From Skeletonema tropicum (lineage: Eukaryota > Bacillariophyta > Thalassiosirophyceae > Thalassiosirales > Thalassiosiraceae): a DNA stretch of 64,000 bases. Positions 51,679 through 61,917 of the stretch are shown here, piece by piece. Under the pieces are notes generated by a model. That model was not told the origin of the DNA, did not search any database, and was given only the letters and a program-made list of their open reading frames with translations. The stretch is taken from contig CM074133.1 of NCBI GenBank assembly GCA_037178625.1, positions 1,364,001 to 1,428,000 on the forward strand, given 5' to 3'. The translations under genes were made by a program, and so were the position numbers. Positions within the stretch are counted from its first letter, which is position 1. Every line of letters begins with the position of its first letter.

Positions 51679-52900
51679 AGATAGTGATTTATGGCACCAC
51701 TAAGATGAGAGCTGCCACTTGCACAGGACCCTCATCCCCACCTTATCCTTGTAAATAACAATCTGTTGTGAGTGAACACATGTCAAATAGCCCATATTCT
51801 GCTTCTATCTTACTTTATAAAACGTGTGACTACCCAATAAGTCTGTGGTTCTTAGTATTCATGCCAAAGGGGGGTATAAGCGGGGAAAAAATCTACATAA
51901 AATTGTCAATTCGCAATGATACAGAAGTCTCCTGACATTGTACCAGATTCCACCCCCATCGACTTTAGTTTATCTCATCTTTCGTCCAGTTAGTATCACG
52001 GTTCATCTGCATTTATCGGCGAAAAGTCAGAGTACCCCCACATAATGGCGATCAGCATCCCAAAGTATTAGCTCCAATTAGAACTTGTATTGTTGTCTGA
52101 TCCGGTCTCTATCCAACAATATCTCTGATACGGATCAATCCTCTGCGCTATCAGTTGCATATAAGCAATATAGAGGCGACGGGGATGAAATAAATGATGT
52201 TTGGATCATGTCATCGCATTGTAACACCGTCGTATGAAACGTTATCAAAATTCGATGTCCCGTCGGTGGTGCATGTTGAACCCAGTGGAGTATATTCAGA
52301 GTTGTCGACCCGGAAATCAGCCAAGACGACTCCGTTATACTCTTGGATGAAGTTGCCGTCGATGAATGGTGTTTGTATGACTTCTCTACATCACTATATC
52401 CCCGATCATCAGGACCGGCGACACGATGATATGCCGATAAAAAGGCCGCTGCCAGGGACTGTATATTATGCACCTATCTCATACTCCAATGTAACCATGT
52501 TGTCAATTCATATTTCAAAGACATGATAGAAGAGATATTCCTCGAAGTATAGAAGCGATGTCGTCGAAGTGGCAGTGATTTTGATAGGGCGAAGTGACGG
52601 CTGTCATCGTGGTGAACTACTAGCTTGGGTGGAGGTGGAAAAATCTTTCCTCATTTTTTGTCTGACCGCGTTTTATTGTCAAGTAGGAATTCAGTATGTT
52701 TAATTCCTACGTACCCCATGTAAGGACCTTGTCAAATTTCCACATTTTGGAGGATGGTGACATAGCGAGAGAGCAGCGAGCTGGTCAAGGGGGACTCTAG
52801 AGGGTGCACCGTGTGCGAGTAAAAGAGAAGAGATAAGAGATAACGCAGTACTTAGGCGCACGCAGCTGAGTCGTAATCATTGATATGGCGCATGAGAAGG
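51679..52900. other. Intergenic, no gene supported
   Basis: A 110-codon plus-strand frame at 52194-52526 has no family resemblance. TAGGAATTCAGTATGTTTAA TTCCTA at 52684-52709 forms a palindrome related to the recurring TAGGAATTAGTA motif. Nothing else was recognised. Confidence 0.4.
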
Positions 52901-52914
52901 GTTTCTAGAGGGTC

Positions 52915-53290
52915 TACTTAAGTCCGATTGCCTCAACATGAACCTTAACTTGACTGAAGACACGCTCAATAACAGTACTGGAAGCGTTCACGAGAACAAC
53001 CACCCATGCGATTGTGGTGAAATATCTACCTCCTCTCCCGGGCACGGCGAGCCTTCTCAATAGGACCATCTCTCAAAGTTTGCCAGCATATTTTCCTGAT
53101 TAGACTGCTGCTTCTTAGAAAGCTTTTCATGATACTCCTCCGCATCATCAGAATAGTATTCTGCGGTCTTCTGGTTTAACCAAAGAGGTCACCGCTGACT
53201 ATCATCAATCTTCTTCTCGGTTGCGTTGATGCTTGCTCTTCGTTCCTCTTCAACTAGAGTAAGTACTTCCTTATGCTTTTTCATTGTATT
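52915..53290 (-). pseudogene. Decayed hAT-like transposase fragment
   Basis: On the minus strand a frame from about 53286 reads MKKHKEVLTLVEEERRAS, passes an in-frame stop, continues with TAEYYSDDAEEYHEKLSKK, is broken again, and ends with NASSTVIERVFSQVKVHVEA IG. The last block resembles the hAT C-terminal dimerisation motif (xASSxxxERVFSxxK). At least two stops interrupt the reading frame and no terminal repeats were found, so it is a relic. Confidence 0.5.
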
Positions 53291-53531
53291 ACCCACAAGT
53301 GTGTGAAAATGGCGCCAAGGTAACTAGTGGACGTTCTCCAGTGCCGGATAACTGATGATGTGACAAAGATATGACACGGGAATTAGTACTATCCTACTGG
53401 GGCATCCGCATAAACTATCTTATAGTATTTTTTTTTGGAATTTGACCAAATCGATTTGCTTTGTAATAATTTTTACAATTTACCCGATAGTTAAGCAAGG
53501 GGAACAACCGGATGATATATAGTTGGCAACG

Positions 53532-56500
53532 ATGGACAATACATCGGAACTAAAGACTGGCGAAAGAAAGCGCAAGGCGTCTCCTTCCACTAATAATTCT
53601 TCCACCTTCGTCTGGGCAAGAGAAGGCAATCACGAAGGCGCCCAAGAGCACGCAGCATACTTGCTACAGACGTCAGATGTACCATCATCGGCACAATTAA
53701 TAATTGACGGTGACGAAGACAATGGAGAATATGAATATGTATACGTGCGATGGTGTTCCACTGGAACTATATCCAGAATACGAAAGGATAATGTATCGAC
53801 AGAGGAATTATCTTCTCGACGTTGTCGCCGTGCTGCGTCTGCAACTGCTACACGGCAAGTTACTAAAAGTAAAAGCAGATTGTCCTTGTCAAAAAAGCAG
53901 AGGCAGCATTGGAGGGATCAACAGAAGGTGCAGAAACGGCAGAAGTCAGGTAGTGAAAACAAACTCAGTAGTATGGAATGTGATGTCATCAGCATTGGTA
54001 GTCGATCTTCTCGAATTGGCCCACTTCTTACTGTGAGCGTTGATGAAAGTACCAATGCTGGGGAGGAGAAAAAAGACGATGATGAGGAGACAATACTAAA
54101 GTCAAGCAAACAAATGTCTTCACTTCCTCGCAATGCATTAGTGCGGGAGGAAACAAAGCCTCAGCTGCAACAGCAACAGCAACTGAAAAAAGATGATAAT
54201 GTTACACTACAATCCAGCAAACCAATATTTTCAATTTCTTGCAATCCATTAGCACAGGAGAGGGGCGGGACTGCACAAGCGAAACCTCAACTGGACAAAA
54301 ACCAACAACAAGGTGATGTCACCATGCAATCGAACAAAACAATACCTGCACTTTCCTGTAATCCATCAGCGAAGGAGAAGGACTCATCCGTAGAAACAAA
54401 ACCTGTTCACGAACAGAATGAAACATCTTTACATTCATACACTTACAGATCTTCAGCATATGTTCAACACCTTGCAGAAGCTTGTACTATCATCATGTCA
54501 GATGCGCGTTGGCAAACTTTGAAACAATCAGGTAACTCTTCAAGAGAAGTATCTCTTTTTTCGTGGGAAGAAGGTGATGATCTAAGTGCTGTCAAAGCGT
54601 TCCTGTCTTTGTATGAAGATCCAACAAATAATCAAGAGGCAGTGAGGCAAAAAAACATCATTGAAGATGATTTAATATTTGAGCGAGCAATGAATCTTTA
54701 CAGTAGAATTTATCATCGCAAAGGACCTTGGCTTGATCTAGCTGATTTGTATGTTCGCTACTATGCGCCTAAAGTGAGCGATGATACTGAGATGGAATCC
54801 GAAAGATCAAATACCTCATTTTCCAATCATCAATCTGCTCTAAAGAGTCTTTTCGTTGATATTCTTAGGCTAGAGTCTATGGGACTGGTGCGTTCCTTCG
54901 AGTCCGAATACGAATGTGGAACAGTTGCGGGCCAAGTAAGAACAAGTCAGGGTGGTGGCGGAGGTGGTGGGATGAAACGAGGCGTCATATTATCGGCCGA
55001 GGAACGTAAAGAAGTGTTGCGTATGCTTGGAGGAGGAAAATCGCCAAAGGCAGGAGCGATTGCTCAATCTGATTGTACAAATGAAGTTCTTGCTCAGATG
55101 CAAAGTCAAAAGACATTGATATCTGCTTTCGCTGCCACAAAGAGCAAGACAAGTTCACTATTACCTGTGAGGAAGCACGTCGACAAAGTCTTACTTCGCA
55201 AACTTGCCAGCAAGGTGGTGTCACTGTCAAAATCAAAAGAGGGACAGGTCTATACTCGGAGGGCAGAGGTGGAAATGGCATTAAAAATGATCGAATCAGA
55301 ATGGAAAGATGCAACAACAGAGTCTCCCATGCAGCAAAATCAGAGTAGACTTATGAGCACTCTTCGATTGCGCGAGGCTCCCCTTCTAACACTCCGACGT
55401 GTAATGAGACTTTTTCTTTGCGCTGGTGGAGGCCCAGGCTCGATGAGAGGTGATGGGACGAATGGATGGAGATCTTGCCTTGTTGAGGGAGATTGGCACA
55501 AGGTGGAATATCCAGGTTTGAACTCGCGGTTTGGTCTCGAAGCCTATCCACTGCGAAAGTATTTTGCTGCCATGCCTGAGCATAATTCAGTCACCCGAGT
55601 GTTTGAGTCACTGAATGAGTTTAGATTATTCGAGATTGGAGTGGAGCTACGAAGCTCGATCGATCAAGCCAGTGAGGCATTCGAAACTGAGAAAATGATT
55701 CGCCGCAGGAGTGAAAAGTCGTCGGAGAGTGAGAGCGCAGATAAATTTCAGCCTTGCGCTGTTTCTGTGGTGGATGTATGGCATCTTCTCACGAAGGATG
55801 GTCGACGCAATCTTGTAAACAAGGTATTGTCATGTCTCGATTATCAGAGCAGTGAGCTCGAACTAATGACTATTTGCCAAAAAATTGAAGACGATGTTCA
55901 TCAATTAGATGCCATCAGAGATTCGATGAGTGAGCATGAGAGCTTGATACTTTGTACTTCAATTGTTTGTAGGTGGTTGCTCCAAGTTTGTATTGGCAAC
56001 TGGATTTCGTCGTCTCTGCGTTCACGACCTTGGCTTCGTCACCTTTCTTTTGATGCAATCTTGACATACATTGTTTGGGATGGAGTACCATTCTTAGAGA
56101 AGAGGGGTTTGTACCTGATGGCATCATCTAGCTTGACGATGATCTTGTTTGGAACGGAAATACAAAGCTTTTGTTTCGATGGTCCTGAATCCATCTCAAA
56201 TCAGTTTCAATCCTTTAAATACGCTCAGTACCTCTTACCAAGGAGGAACCGCGGTAAAGCAATTGAGCGCCTACTCATTGATCTCACACACGCATATCGA
56301 AAATCACACAAGGAAAAATCACACAAAACGACTCCATTAGAGCTATCTCCAATTCAAGGATTTTGTCGACTGTTGTTGAGTCATACAGCGACATCTAACT
56401 CTATTCCATTCAGCTCCATTAGGAATCTAGCTCGTAGGCTGAAAGTCCCGCTAATAAAAACAATGGACGGATTATCAAACGATGAAATGCAATTGCTACA

Positions 56501-57686
56501 CATTCGATTGGACAATGTCAGTAGCAGCGACAAGATTGAATCTTGTTCTGGTTACAGAGACTGGTCTCCCGAAACTGATGTTGCTGTAGCAAATGCTATT
56601 TCAAATGACCGTGAGGAGTCAGGGAAACGGTGCGCTTTTGTTGGATGGGAATCAAATGATCACGACAATCGACCAGAAGCTACACGAAGCCTAAATGTTG
56701 AAGAGCTCGCCCTGGAGTTGTACCATTCTGCAACACTCCCTAACAACAACGATAAAGAAGATAGCGCCAGCAATGATGTACCAAAAGGGGGCTGGGAAGG
56801 GTGGCACAATGAAGGCGGTCATGCAAGGAAACTATTCAGAATCATCTTTTTGCAAGCAGTGCTGGATAATATGTCTGTTGATGACCCAACCGTTTTCCTT
56901 ACACCATATCAGCATTCTCCTCACGATCTGCATGTTGGATATCAGAAGGTTGAGAATGATGACCGCAGCAAGGTCTCATTAATTCACGGATTCTATGAGC
57001 GGAGGCGAAATAGCGTAGAGGCATTCCTCTCAACATTATCTCAGCAAACAGATCAGTCTATAAGTGACCTTGTGTATTTCTCTGTCAAGGCACGTTGGGA
57101 CTCACATTCCAACGATGAATCAAGGATAAAAGACGTACCTCTTCTGAGAGATGTTGCAGAATTACGAACATTGTCGATGGTAGCTGCTGGTCTTGGCGGC
57201 CAAGCTCTATCATCTATGTTCCGGGCCCTTGCTTTTGATTATAGACACTACAGTGGTGGTCTTCCTGATCTGTTGCTGGCAAGAGCGAGGTATCATCCAA
57301 GTAAAGACGATCAGTTTGTTGACCTCAGTGAATGGATCGGCGAAGCCTTTTGTAAGGACTACATTGAAGAGGAGAATTTACATCGCAGCATTAGCATGTT
57401 GGCTGATAAGGATGATGACTTCCTGGGGTGCAGTAAAAATGTTGATTCTAGCAATACTAAGTTTTCGTCGAAGAAGAAACGGCAAAAGATTTCAGTTGTG
57501 CCTGAGTTTCCGAGCAAAGTGCAATTGGAGCATGATGAAAAACAAGTAATTGTCGATTGTTTATGGGTAGAAGTCAAGAGTGCCAATGATAGGTTAGATT
57601 CGAGGCAAGAAGATTGGCTAAATATTATTGATTCCAGCGGTAATGCAAGAGTCTGCAAGTTTGGAAGCAAAAAACAATCAAAATGA
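53532..57686 (+). CDS. FAN1: Fanconi-associated nuclease 1 (FAN1), VRR-NUC family
   Basis: The first ATG is at 53532, giving 1384 aa in one exon. After a Ser/Gln-rich N-terminus, residues about 300-480 give a SAP-like/winged-helix region. Residues about 630-700 (LRLREAPLLTLRRVMRLFLC) and 870-1000 match the TPR-like middle. WEGWHNEGGHARKLFRIIF and the C-terminal VRR-NUC domain follow: HYSGGLPDLLLARARY (PD of the PD-D/ExK motif) and CLWVEVKSANDRLDSRQEDW (E-V-K plus the family NDRLxxxQ). FAN1 cleaves 5' flaps and resolves interstrand crosslinks in the nucleus. A Rad18-type UBZ zinc finger was not seen. The catalytic residues are intact. Confidence 0.9.
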   Translation: MDNTSELKTGERKRKASPSTNNSSTFVWAREGNHEGAQEHAAYLLQTSDVPSSAQLIIDGDEDNGEYEYVYVRWCSTGTISRIRKDNVSTEELSSRRCRRAASATATRQVTKSKSRLSLSKKQRQHWRDQQKVQKRQKSGSENKLSSMECDVISIGSRSSRIGPLLTVSVDESTNAGEEKKDDDEETILKSSKQMSSLPRNALVREETKPQLQQQQQLKKDDNVTLQSSKPIFSISCNPLAQERGGTAQAKPQLDKNQQQGDVTMQSNKTIPALSCNPSAKEKDSSVETKPVHEQNETSLHSYTYRSSAYVQHLAEACTIIMSDARWQTLKQSGNSSREVSLFSWEEGDDLSAVKAFLSLYEDPTNNQEAVRQKNIIEDDLIFERAMNLYSRIYHRKGPWLDLADLYVRYYAPKVSDDTEMESERSNTSFSNHQSALKSLFVDILRLESMGLVRSFESEYECGTVAGQVRTSQGGGGGGGMKRGVILSAEERKEVLRMLGGGKSPKAGAIAQSDCTNEVLAQMQSQKTLISAFAATKSKTSSLLPVRKHVDKVLLRKLASKVVSLSKSKEGQVYTRRAEVEMALKMIESEWKDATTESPMQQNQSRLMSTLRLREAPLLTLRRVMRLFLCAGGGPGSMRGDGTNGWRSCLVEGDWHKVEYPGLNSRFGLEAYPLRKYFAAMPEHNSVTRVFESLNEFRLFEIGVELRSSIDQASEAFETEKMIRRRSEKSSESESADKFQPCAVSVVDVWHLLTKDGRRNLVNKVLSCLDYQSSELELMTICQKIEDDVHQLDAIRDSMSEHESLILCTSIVCRWLLQVCIGNWISSSLRSRPWLRHLSFDAILTYIVWDGVPFLEKRGLYLMASSSLTMILFGTEIQSFCFDGPESISNQFQSFKYAQYLLPRRNRGKAIERLLIDLTHAYRKSHKEKSHKTTPLELSPIQGFCRLLLSHTATSNSIPFSSIRNLARRLKVPLIKTMDGLSNDEMQLLHIRLDNVSSSDKIESCSGYRDWSPETDVAVANAISNDREESGKRCAFVGWESNDHDNRPEATRSLNVEELALELYHSATLPNNNDKEDSASNDVPKGGWEGWHNEGGHARKLFRIIFLQAVLDNMSVDDPTVFLTPYQHSPHDLHVGYQKVENDDRSKVSLIHGFYERRRNSVEAFLSTLSQQTDQSISDLVYFSVKARWDSHSNDESRIKDVPLLRDVAELRTLSMVAAGLGGQALSSMFRALAFDYRHYSGGLPDLLLARARYHPSKDDQFVDLSEWIGEAFCKDYIEEENLHRSISMLADKDDDFLGCSKNVDSSNTKFSSKKKRQKISVVPEFPSKVQLEHDEKQVIVDCLWVEVKSANDRLDSRQEDWLNIIDSSGNARVCKFGSKKQSK

Positions 57687-57771
57687 TCTGTGATAATCAT
57701 CTCATCATCTTTCTTCTCTGCGCTGCCTCTAGCATATCTCAATCACTGAGCATAAGAAATGTTTCCACTAA

Positions 57772-58194
57772 CTATGAACTAATATCTACACCATCCTCTC
57801 CTACTTCTAGTACGTCATCATCTTCTTCTACTTTGTCAGTTACTTTGACAGGGTCTTTGCTCTTTGCCGGAAATACTTTCAAGTAATCTTCTTCTACATT
57901 TGATCCCTCCGCAGCGTAAACTAATCGAAGGCCATCCAAGCTGATTCCCTGCTGTGGGTTACATCCGATTGACTTGCAGGCCATTAAATAAGTAGGTATA
58001 TTCATATCTTCGCCGCTTGTAAGGAGTTGCAATCCTCTCAACTCGGAATGATTTAGAAAACCGTCTTTATCCCTATCGAAGAATTCGTGCAAAGCAGCTA
58101 CTTTATCTCGGAAGCCTTCGGCGAGGGATGTATCGTCGGAGCTGAAGAGAGCAGATGCAACGCTGGCGGCTGATGTCTCTTCGGATGGTGACAT
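57772..58194 (-). CDS. Small EF-hand protein
   Basis: 140 aa from ATG at 58194 (MSPSEETSAASVASALFSSD). A further upstream open stretch of 78 codons to 58428 starts without clear support and looks like 5' UTR. A canonical EF-hand loop FDRDKDGFLNHSELRGL (about residues 38-54) carries Asp/Asn/Glu ligands at positions 1, 3, 5 and 12. A second, degenerate helix-loop may be ACKSIGCNPQQGISLDGLRL. The C-terminus is acidic. Likely a calcium-binding regulatory protein; partner unknown. Convergent with FAN1. Confidence 0.65.
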   Translation of the reverse strand: MSPSEETSAASVASALFSSDDTSLAEGFRDKVAALHEFFDRDKDGFLNHSELRGLQLLTSGEDMNIPTYLMACKSIGCNPQQGISLDGLRLVYAAEGSNVEEDYLKVFPAKSKDPVKVTDKVEEDDDVLEVGEDGVDISS

Positions 58195-58555
58195 GATTGT
58201 GGTGATGCGTTTATAAGGTATGCAAGAGATGCAGATTATGATGTCCGTCGACGACACTGCTGTACAGCACTTGAACTTACCTGAAGCGCTGAGCGGCGCG
58301 CGCAGCGCAATTTTGATGGTGGTAGTTAGTGACAAAGCGCGCCATTTATCTCTGTCTGATGTGACACAAAGACGAAGCGCTCGTAAAAGTATAGAAGTAG
58401 CAAGCCAAGGGAGAACAGTTCCGTCCAAGCTAAGTACTTACTCTCTCTCTTTCTAGAGACTACTTTCACAACAGATGAGTAGCTCTACTTCTGATTATTG
58501 CTTAGCCTATGCATATTCCATTAGCTTGAGACCTCCTGGACTGGCTTGGACACTC
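58195..58555. promoter_or_regulatory. Intergenic, EF-hand gene upstream region
   Basis: 361 bp between a minus-strand gene start and the stop of the next minus-strand gene. Contains GCGCGCGCAGCGC (58292 region) and a CTCTCTCT run; no element identified. Confidence 0.35.
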
Positions 58556-60514
58556 TCATGCATCCTCTGCCACATCATACACGGGATCAGTGGAACTGAC
58601 TTCAATGACCTCATATGGGGGCAAACCCCCCTTGTGAACCTTTGCCAGCATGTTTGCGCAGTTAGACGACAAGCGACGCAGATATACGCGCTTTCCCATT
58701 GAGCCATATCGATCTGCCAGGTTGTTGATCGCCTCAAGAGCGGAGTGATCATAAACTCTAGATTGAGTAAAGTCGATCACAACATCGTCTGGGTCCTCCT
58801 TCACGTTGAATAATTGAGAAAATCGTTGCGTAGATCCGAAGAATAGCGGTCCATTGATATTGTAAGTCTTCACATTCGGAAGGGTTGGTCCAGAAGGTGG
58901 AGTCAACTTTGTCTTAGAGAGGATTGTAGAAATCTTCGTACTTTGCTTCCAGGCAAATCCCAAGGCGGAAGTGATCGTGCCAATTAGCACAGCTTTCGCA
59001 AGGTCATCCTTTATGGTGACGTATGTTACCAACGCAATTATGAAGGCATCCAAATTTGGAATCTTTCCAACCAACCGCAAAGACCCCCACGAGAAAGTTG
59101 ATTGACACACCAACAACATTACTCCAGCAAGAGAAACGATTGGAATTTGGCCCAACAGAGGAGCAAATGAAACAATTCCTAACGCTAGGAAGATGGACAT
59201 TGCCATTCCTGAAAGTTTGCTGACGCCGCCACCACTTTGGGCACTAATTAGAGATTGCCCAATGAGTGCACATCCTCCAATACCTCCCGTTAAACCAGAA
59301 GCGAGATTTCCAATACCTTGTCCAATGACCTCCTTCTTCGTAGATCCTCTCTTTCCATCGTCAACAATGCCATCTAGCAGTTGCAGCGTCAACAGAGACT
59401 CGATTGATCCTACCGCGGCCATCGTGACAGCATATGGTAAGATAATTTTCAAGGTCTCCAATGGAGCATTTTGAAACGGAGTCCAGAATGAAGCTGGTAA
59501 CCCAATCTTTGGCAAAGTTGACAGTCCTCCACGGAATGTTTCTGCACCCGCTGCATCAGCTAGTGTCCTAATGGGCCATTTAAGGAAACGAGCGATAGCA
59601 GTTGCGATCACAACACCTCCCAATGTTGGAGGTACAGCCTTTGCAGGCTCGACATTCTCCTGAAGTGCTGGGATGCCGAATTTTACAAGTGCCATGGTTA
59701 GCAAGGCACACGCGTAGGTTGCTTTCCCCTCAGGGCTGAGAAGTGGTAAGAAAGCACCAGTGGCATCTTTGAAGTGACCAAGCTGTGCTTTTAGCATGAC
59801 AAACGAAAGCCCATTTACAAAGCCGACCATTACAGGGTGTGGTACCAACCGAATCAACTTGCCAACACCTAGTGTACCCGAAGTGATCTGCAATAGTCCA
59901 GCTAGGGCAGCACAACCTGCCAAGTAACCACTCCCATGGCTTGCGCACAAAGCCGCAACCACAACTGAGCATGCACCAGACGCAGATGATTGAATTCCTG
60001 CTCTACCACCAAACATGGCGGCGAAGAAGCCCAAAACAACTGTTGTCCACAGACCTACAAGGGGGTTTACCCCTGCAACAATGGAGAAGGAAACGGCTTC
60101 GGGAATCATTGCCAGTGAAACTGCCAAACCAGCAGTGATGGCAGTTAAATACTTTGTGCGGAGAGATTTGTCGGTCAGATCTATCTTCTTGCCCAATGAG
60201 GCAGAGATTGATTTTGCGTTTGCTACAATACTCTCAATTTGTGATGGAGGTATTTCCGCTGCGGAATCATCATTTGATACTTTGCGTGATATCCCACGGA
60301 AGGGTGTACCTGAAATTGGAGTTGACTTTCCTTTGGCTCCTCCGTTGTCTGCGACAAATCGTTGCTTCGGTGGGCGGGCATTTGATATGGGCAAAGCCGG
60401 ATGTGCAAAACATTTTCCGCTTGGGAGGGTAGTCGAAGCAAGAGTTAAGCTAAAGACAAGTACAAGATGGCTGCAAAGCCCTCGACGAGGGCGGGTAGAG
60501 CCGTTAATCGTCAT
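58556..60514 (-). CDS. SulP/SLC26-type anion transporter with STAS domain, predicted plastid-targeted
   Basis: 652 aa, single exon. The leader MTINGSTRPRRGLCSHLVLV FSLTLAS ends in GKCFAHP, resembling the diatom plastid cleavage motif (Phe at +1 after a small residue). The transporter domain starts near residue 110: LTAITAGLAVSLAMIPEAVS FSIVAGVNPLVGLW, then GIQSSASGACSVVV and PHPVMVGFVNGLS, typical of bacterial-type SulP proteins. A compact STAS domain closes the protein (FFGSTQRFSQLF; DDVVIDFTQSRVYDHSALEA). Relatives transport sulfate or, in cyanobacterial BicA, bicarbonate with Na+. Substrate and envelope membrane cannot be told from sequence. Confidence 0.85.
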   Translation of the reverse strand: MTINGSTRPRRGLCSHLVLVFSLTLASTTLPSGKCFAHPALPISNARPPKQRFVADNGGAKGKSTPISGTPFRGISRKVSNDDSAAEIPPSQIESIVANAKSISASLGKKIDLTDKSLRTKYLTAITAGLAVSLAMIPEAVSFSIVAGVNPLVGLWTTVVLGFFAAMFGGRAGIQSSASGACSVVVAALCASHGSGYLAGCAALAGLLQITSGTLGVGKLIRLVPHPVMVGFVNGLSFVMLKAQLGHFKDATGAFLPLLSPEGKATYACALLTMALVKFGIPALQENVEPAKAVPPTLGGVVIATAIARFLKWPIRTLADAAGAETFRGGLSTLPKIGLPASFWTPFQNAPLETLKIILPYAVTMAAVGSIESLLTLQLLDGIVDDGKRGSTKKEVIGQGIGNLASGLTGGIGGCALIGQSLISAQSGGGVSKLSGMAMSIFLALGIVSFAPLLGQIPIVSLAGVMLLVCQSTFSWGSLRLVGKIPNLDAFIIALVTYVTIKDDLAKAVLIGTITSALGFAWKQSTKISTILSKTKLTPPSGPTLPNVKTYNINGPLFFGSTQRFSQLFNVKEDPDDVVIDFTQSRVYDHSALEAINNLADRYGSMGKRVYLRRLSSNCANMLAKVHKGGLPPYEVIEVSSTDPVYDVAEDA

Positions 60515-61227
60515 GATGGCTATGGTGTAGTTGATTGAGTGCTCTCATGGTGTGATGCATAAGTACTTCGCACTTCTGATGATGTCAGTCGGGGATAATC
60601 GCGAAGGAAAACCGGAATCTAACCTGGTTTCCTATCATTCATGCAACTTCAAATGCCAAACAAAAAATGCAGTCTCTCTCAGAGAGGCTACGATACTATG
60701 TTGTAGTATGTTGTGTTGGCGTACGTGCCAAAAAATGAACCAAGCCACTGATTGTGTTCAGTATGTCTATTATTCTGGTCGAGACTTGTGCTAGTCACTC
60801 TGGCAAATGGAAAAATTAGTGGTCAATGAGTTGGAGTTGGAACTATTCAATATTACTAATCATCATACCCAAAAAGCAGGTCTGAGCTTTCGAATCTGTG
60901 GTACTGCATAACAAATTTATATGCTATTGCAAAGTATAATAAGCATTGAAACCAGCTCATTGTTTTGCAACAATATTTGAAACAAATATGAAGCTGTTGG
61001 CAAGGCCAATGCCCAAGACAAAAGCTTCATCTTCATCAGGTCATCTACGACTAACTGGGCAATGCTGAAATGCTTCTACTATATCACAACCAAGTATAAT
61101 GGGTCACTAGAGAAGCGGACCATTGATACGACGATGACAATGTTTGACACAATAAGAAGATGAATTAGGCCTCATCAGGTCATCGACGAGGTCATACTTC
61201 AACAGTAGCTTCGCGTATGACAGCCAA
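60515..61227. other. Intergenic with a satellite-like relic
   Basis: Contains promoter sequence of the SulP gene on the left. 61025-61195 resembles the 33-37 kb satellite (next entry). The remainder shows no ORF or motif that can be supported. Confidence 0.4.
61025..61195 (+). repeat. Diverged dispersed copy of the 184-bp satellite monomer
   Basis: CTACGACTAACTGGGCAATG, then AAGTATAATGGGTCACTAGA GAAGCGG and TCATCAGGTCATCGACGAGG follow the order of the satellite monomer (GTCGTCTGAGCAGTGC; ACTATAATGGGCCACTAGAG AAGCGG; CATCAGGTACGA). The match is partial and broken by insertions. Confidence 0.5.
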
Positions 61228-61917
61228 TTAAATGTTCACTCTCCAATTGTATTCGCCTCCCTCCCTTCGAACAGTGCGCTGGAAATATGCTGGATTGACC
61301 CATTCCATTGGATCAAACGTCCCGGGTTCTTCGGCATACAAATCAATAATATTATGAAAATATGTATTGATACAAACCATATCATAAAAGTTCAAATCCA
61401 ATCCACCTGGCCGGTAAACCAAGACAGGGCCAACTCTAGTTTGCCACTCGTATGGAGCGAATCCAGAGATGGGATCTATCATGAGAAATGTAGCTGGTTG
61501 ATTATCTGCTGCACCAAAACCACTTATATCTGTGTATGGGTCGACCCGTTTCACGGCAAGCGGTAGGCCACATAGGGCCATCACTGGAGAGTCACCCTTT
61601 GGATTGCAATTAGTAAACATGGAATGATCTTTCGGGAACAGTAACACTTTGTGCACGGAGCTGCGATCTTCGCCTCTTGCCATAAGACGGCATGTTTGCA
61701 CCAATTCATTACGAGGTACATCTGTAATGTTGGTCTCCTTGATCAATTTGCCGCTGCTTGCATCTCCATCAATTTTTACTTGGAGTCGACCGTCTTTATT
61801 TGGAGCTGCGTTGAGAACCTGACCCACTCTGCCATTCAGTTTTTGTCCAGCGGCTGATGTCAATCCAGTGATCCGAACCCAGCGCCCGCCTTCAACCACT
61901 CCGTCAGTATTTACCAT
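61228..61917 (-). CDS. Conserved-looking hypothetical protein with N-terminal SH3/KOW-like barrel
   Basis: 229 aa from ATG at 61917 (MVNTDGVVEGGRWVRITGL). An upstream open stretch to 61986 lacks ATG. Residues about 12-60 (RWVRITGL...LNGRVGQVLNA...GRLQVKIDG) have the G-x-V-x-I-x-GL...NG-x-x-G-x-V...GR-x-V-x-x-DG pattern seen in small barrel domains of algal MYND, ankyrin and DnaJ-type proteins. The rest (SVHKVLLFPKDHSMFTNCNP; DLNFYDMVCINTYFHNIIDL) is not recognised. Soluble, no targeting signal. Function unknown. Confidence 0.65.
   Translation of the reverse strand: MVNTDGVVEGGRWVRITGLTSAAGQKLNGRVGQVLNAAPNKDGRLQVKIDGDASSGKLIKETNITDVPRNELVQTCRLMARGEDRSSVHKVLLFPKDHSMFTNCNPKGDSPVMALCGLPLAVKRVDPYTDISGFGAADNQPATFLMIDPISGFAPYEWQTRVGPVLVYRPGGLDLNFYDMVCINTYFHNIIDLYAEEPGTFDPMEWVNPAYFQRTVRREGGEYNWRVNI

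Noticed and set aside
52194..52526. 110-codon plus-strand frame
   Set aside because: No family resemblance, no biased composition and no neighbouring exon; likely chance.
58195..58428. N-terminal 78-codon extension of the EF-hand protein
   Set aside because: The extension has mixed composition without a domain or targeting signal, and MSPSEETSAAS at 58194 begins the acidic conserved-looking part; a 5' UTR is more likely.
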